Assembly: GCA_037178855.1 (NCBI GenBank)
Contig: JASJZC010000005.1
Coordinates: 186,001 to 250,000 of the forward strand
From: Oscheius sp. JU75
Taxonomy: Eukaryota > Nematoda > Chromadorea > Rhabditida > Rhabditidae
Length of the DNA stretch: 64,000 bases
Reading direction: 5' to 3'
In this document: positions 61,979-64,000 of the stretch, piece after piece
How positions within the stretch are numbered: position 1 is the stretch's first letter
How the letters are laid out: every line of letters starts with the position of its first letter
Notes under the pieces: model-generated
What the model saw: the letters and a program-made list of their open reading frames with translations, nothing else
Databases searched by the model: none
What the model was told of the DNA's origin: nothing
Position numbers and translations under genes: made by a program

Positions 61979-62683
61979 ATGCTCCGTGCTGAGCTTGTCC
62001 TCTTCGCAATCGTCACTGTAATTTCAGCAGATAATGTCGGTCAACATATCGATGACTTCTTCAATACTATCGGGAAAGGAATTGAGGTTGGTGCTGAATC
62101 ACTCTGTCTGTCTGTCTCACTGTCTCTCAGTCTCTCTTCGCCATTTCAGAAAGCAGCCAACGATGTCGCTCTCAGTGTGAACCGTTTTGTGACCGACAAC
62201 GACGACTTGGTAGCAGCCAAAAAGATTGAAGACCAGAAGGCTATCGATGCATACAAGCAGGGACAGATCAACGATGCCCAGTTGAGAACAGCCTTCTGGA
62301 TTGACCAGTACGAGTACCAACAGGCCATAGATGACAGAATTCGGAACCAGTACCCCAGTGGGAATAGCTATCCCGCCTTAAATGGGAACTACTGGGGTGC
62401 TGATAGTCAGCAACAGTATGTCCCGAGCAACGGATTCAATGGTCCCTATGATCCGAGAGTACAGAACAGTCAGTACGAACAGATGAGTCAGGGATACAGC
62501 AGTAGTTATCCCAATCAGATAGGTCAACCCTATGGTCAGAACAGTCCAAACCAGATAAGTCAAGCTAGCAGTTACAGTAACCCGGCCCCACAGAACAGTC
62601 GGTACCCTTCCAATACTCAAAATACCATGTACCCACAGAGTTCCGGATACGGAAGCAGGAAATTCGCTGTTAAAAAGTTGTAA
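61979..62683 (+). CDS. Secreted Gln/Asn/Tyr/Ser-rich protein, unknown family (2 exons, complete)
   Basis: Exons 61979-62086 and 62150-62683 give 213 residues. A signal peptide (MLRAELVLFAIVTVISA) is followed by a predicted helical part of about 90 residues (VGQHIDDFFNTIGKGIE, VNRFVTDNDDLVAAKKIEDQ, YEYQQAIDDRIRNQYP), then a low-complexity tail of Tyr-Pro-Ser-Gln-Asn units (SYSNPAPQNSRYPS, NTMYPQSSGYGS) ending in a basic KFAVKKL. It has no Cys after the signal peptide. Such tails are common in structural or matrix proteins and could be cross-linked through Tyr; this is inference. A TATA box, TTCTTCAG|TC before the ATG, and AATAAA at 62696 frame the gene. It lies between a collagen and a transthyretin-like gene. 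Confidence 0.85.
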   Translation: MLRAELVLFAIVTVISADNVGQHIDDFFNTIGKGIEVGAESLCLSVSLSLSLSSPFQKAANDVALSVNRFVTDNDDLVAAKKIEDQKAIDAYKQGQINDAQLRTAFWIDQYEYQQAIDDRIRNQYPSGNSYPALNGNYWGADSQQQYVPSNGFNGPYDPRVQNSQYEQMSQGYSSSYPNQIGQPYGQNSPNQISQASSYSNPAPQNSRYPSNTQNTMYPQSSGYGSRKFAVKKL

Positions 62684-62695
62684 CTTCTGGATGGC

Positions 62696-62701
62696 AATAA
62701 A
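62696..62701 (+). terminator. Poly(A) signal AATAAA
   Basis: Thirteen bases after the stop of the secreted gene. The opposing transthyretin-like gene has its stop at 62728-62730 and an AATAAA on minus at about 62723-62728, so the two 3' ends are interleaved. Confidence 0.75.
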
Positions 62702-62727
62702 ACTATTGTATAGACAGAGTTATTTAT

Positions 62728-63183
62728 TTAGCACTTTTCGGAGTCAACCTTGGAGTGAATGTCCATATTGACGTAGGTCATATCATAGAAATCCTTGTTG
62801 TCGATGTACTTGGCAGGGATTTCGTACTCTGTGGTTCTCGTGCAGCCGGCCTTCTTCACATGGCAGTTATGTTGGAAGCGAATAAAGGGCTCAATTTTGG
62901 AGATCTCGTCCTCGGATCCAACGAGCTCGAAGGTCCCTTCCTTGTCGGTCTTGACCTTAGCCATCAGATCGTTGGGGTCAACTGGAATGTGGTCGTGTAG
63001 TAGACAGAGAGAGACAGAGAGACAGAGAGTGTTCTAACACCTACGGGTATCTCTCTCCCACAGTTCCACAAGAACATTGGTGAGTCTCTTCTTGTCACAG
63101 ATGACAGTTCCCTTGACCTTGACAGTCTGCTTTTTGGCCTCAATGAAAACGAAAAGAAGAGCGAAGGCTAGAAGAAGCTTCAT
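62728..63183 (-). CDS. Transthyretin-like secreted protein (TTL family; 2 exons, complete)
   Basis: Exons 63183-63045 and 62981-62728 join in phase to 130 residues. The donor GTAGGT after GATACCC was chosen over a nearby GTGTT because it gives WERDTLDPNDLM, the family pattern. A signal peptide ([16 protein letters not shown]) precedes [40 protein letters not shown], then [15 protein letters not shown] and IPAKYID with a C-terminal Cys. TTL proteins are nematode-specific in their large number; one in C. elegans bridges apoptotic cells and phagocytes, most have no known function. The start follows TTTAG|G and a TATAAAA is 70 bases upstream. Confidence 0.95.
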
Positions 63184-63252
63184 CCTAAACAGTTCCAGTT
63201 GAAAAACAATGAAAAACAATGGAGAGATTTGATGTAAGCTGGACAGTAGCCA

Positions 63253-63259
63253 TTTTATA
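63253..63259 (-). promoter_or_regulatory. TATA box of the transthyretin-like gene
   Basis: TATAAAA on minus about 70 bases before the ATG at 63183. Confidence 0.65.
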
Positions 63260-63529
63260 GCAAGAAGAACCCGTCTAGTGGACGGGTTTACCTTGGAAGT
63301 GTAAAGTTTGGGTGTCAGTAGCGAGAGAACAGTGCGTCCTTGGCTAGTCTAAAACAACAAAAAGAATGGCGAAGGAAGCGGAGATGATAACAATAGTGGA
63401 AATGGCAGATTAGTCATAGAAATTTCGGTGGACGTCATTTACTTTCCTCGTCTCTCTATATCTCTGTCTCAAGGGTCGAAAAATCAGCAAAGGAGTGGAT
63501 TCATTGTAAGAGGACGGTTAAGAGGCGAA

Positions 63530-63940
63530 AAGTGATCCAGTATAGCGTTTTGGGTAAAAAGCTAAGACCATGACCGAGTTCAGCGCCATCGAAACATCAG
63601 GAAGCCCAAAAAAAGTTAACTTTTGCTCCTTTCAGGATCGAACCCAAGTCTTTGGATTACCAGACGGGACTGCTATCCAATCGGCCACTTGTGTGCGAAA
63701 TTTCTCAACACGGTTCGGATGCGCCGTCGGCCTAGTGGTTAACGGATTCACTGGGAGTTCATACGTCTCCGAGGGTAGTTGGTTCGAATCTCGCCGAGAT
63801 CAAAATTTCTGGTTTTCACGTCCTGGAGGTTTTTGAGGGCGCTGAGCACGAATCGGACCTCCACTCACACTAAATATAAATAAAATGAGCTAGACAGGGC
63901 AGTAAAGAACAGAAAATAACAATGATGAGCGAATGTCTCC
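63530..63940 (+). repeat. Composite element with two convergent tRNA-like heads, copy 2
   Basis: GGTAAAAAGCTAAGACCATG, CAGCGCCATCGAAACATCAG, a reverse-strand tRNA-like part (CAGGATCGAACCCAAG, then GGATTACCAGACGGGACTGC and TCGGCCACTTG), a forward part (CGGCCTAGTGGTTAACGG, then GGTTCGAATCTCGCC), and a tail with AGCACGAATCGGACCTCCAC and AAATATAAATAAAATGAGCT. It aligns along its length with 47480-47870. Intergenic, right edge of the window. Confidence 0.8.
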
Positions 63941-64000
63941 CTGTCTTTTTGTCTTTCTATGCCAAAGAAAATAGATAAATTCATATACACACCCGTACAC

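Overview
The window is eukaryotic and almost certainly from a nematode. Genes are split into many exons with GT..AG introns and nematode-style TTTCAG acceptors. Nematode-typical families are present: a cuticle collagen, a transthyretin-like secreted protein, a DUF229 sulfatase-like protein and Cys-rich CC..D.CN surface proteins. Many start codons sit a few bases after a splice acceptor, as expected for spliced-leader trans-splicing. I cannot name the genus. All exon structures were joined by eye, using splice sites, reading phase and remembered family motifs; no search was run.

Layout. 0.2-13.8 kb: five minus-strand housekeeping genes in a row: PNKP-like phosphatase (0.2-1.4), SRP54 (2.2-4.7), NDUFAF3 (5.5-7.0, 5' end unresolved), PEX14 (7.7-8.9) and CPT2 (10.2-13.8). 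Plus strand follows with a 58-residue membrane protein (14.4-15.1) and the transporter MFSD5 (15.4-18.8). The exportin CSE1L/XPO2 (16 exons) fills 20.3-27.4 on minus. A 14-3-3 fragment lies at 29.5. A secreted Cys-rich protein (30.8-32.3, plus) meets PGAP2 (32.4-33.4, minus) tail to tail. SAR1 (34.6-37.8, minus) and RFT1 (38.9-42.0, plus) are divergent. GABA-B receptor subunit 2 (43.0-49.1, plus, 18 exons) ends 55 bases from a GPI-type Cys-rich protein (49.2-49.5, minus). A DUF229 gene (51.9-55.3+, minus), a long gene-free stretch with a broken Tc3-like transposase (58.9-59.7), and a cuticle/secreted group close the window: collagen (60.4-61.5, minus), a Gln/Asn/Tyr/Ser-rich secreted protein (62.0-62.7, plus) and a transthyretin-like protein (62.7-63.2, minus). 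These last three have clear TATA boxes.

Functional themes. The left block serves protein targeting and organelle metabolism (SRP, complex I assembly, peroxisome import, fatty-acid oxidation). SAR1, RFT1 and PGAP2 all act in the early secretory pathway (COPII budding, N-glycan precursor handling, GPI-anchor maturation). The right block is neuronal signalling, cell-surface and cuticle proteins. I see no evidence of co-regulation beyond the same-strand run on the left.

Repeats are the most unusual part. Introns and spacers of the right half carry degenerate AGAGACAG-type arrays that are almost absent from the housekeeping genes. There is a composite element with two convergent tRNA-like heads, other tRNA-like families with clear B boxes, hairpin MITEs, a dispersed GTTCTACAAAGTTGTAG family, and a ~260-base inverted duplication. 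These are the main candidates for something undescribed. I found no convincing new multi-gene system.
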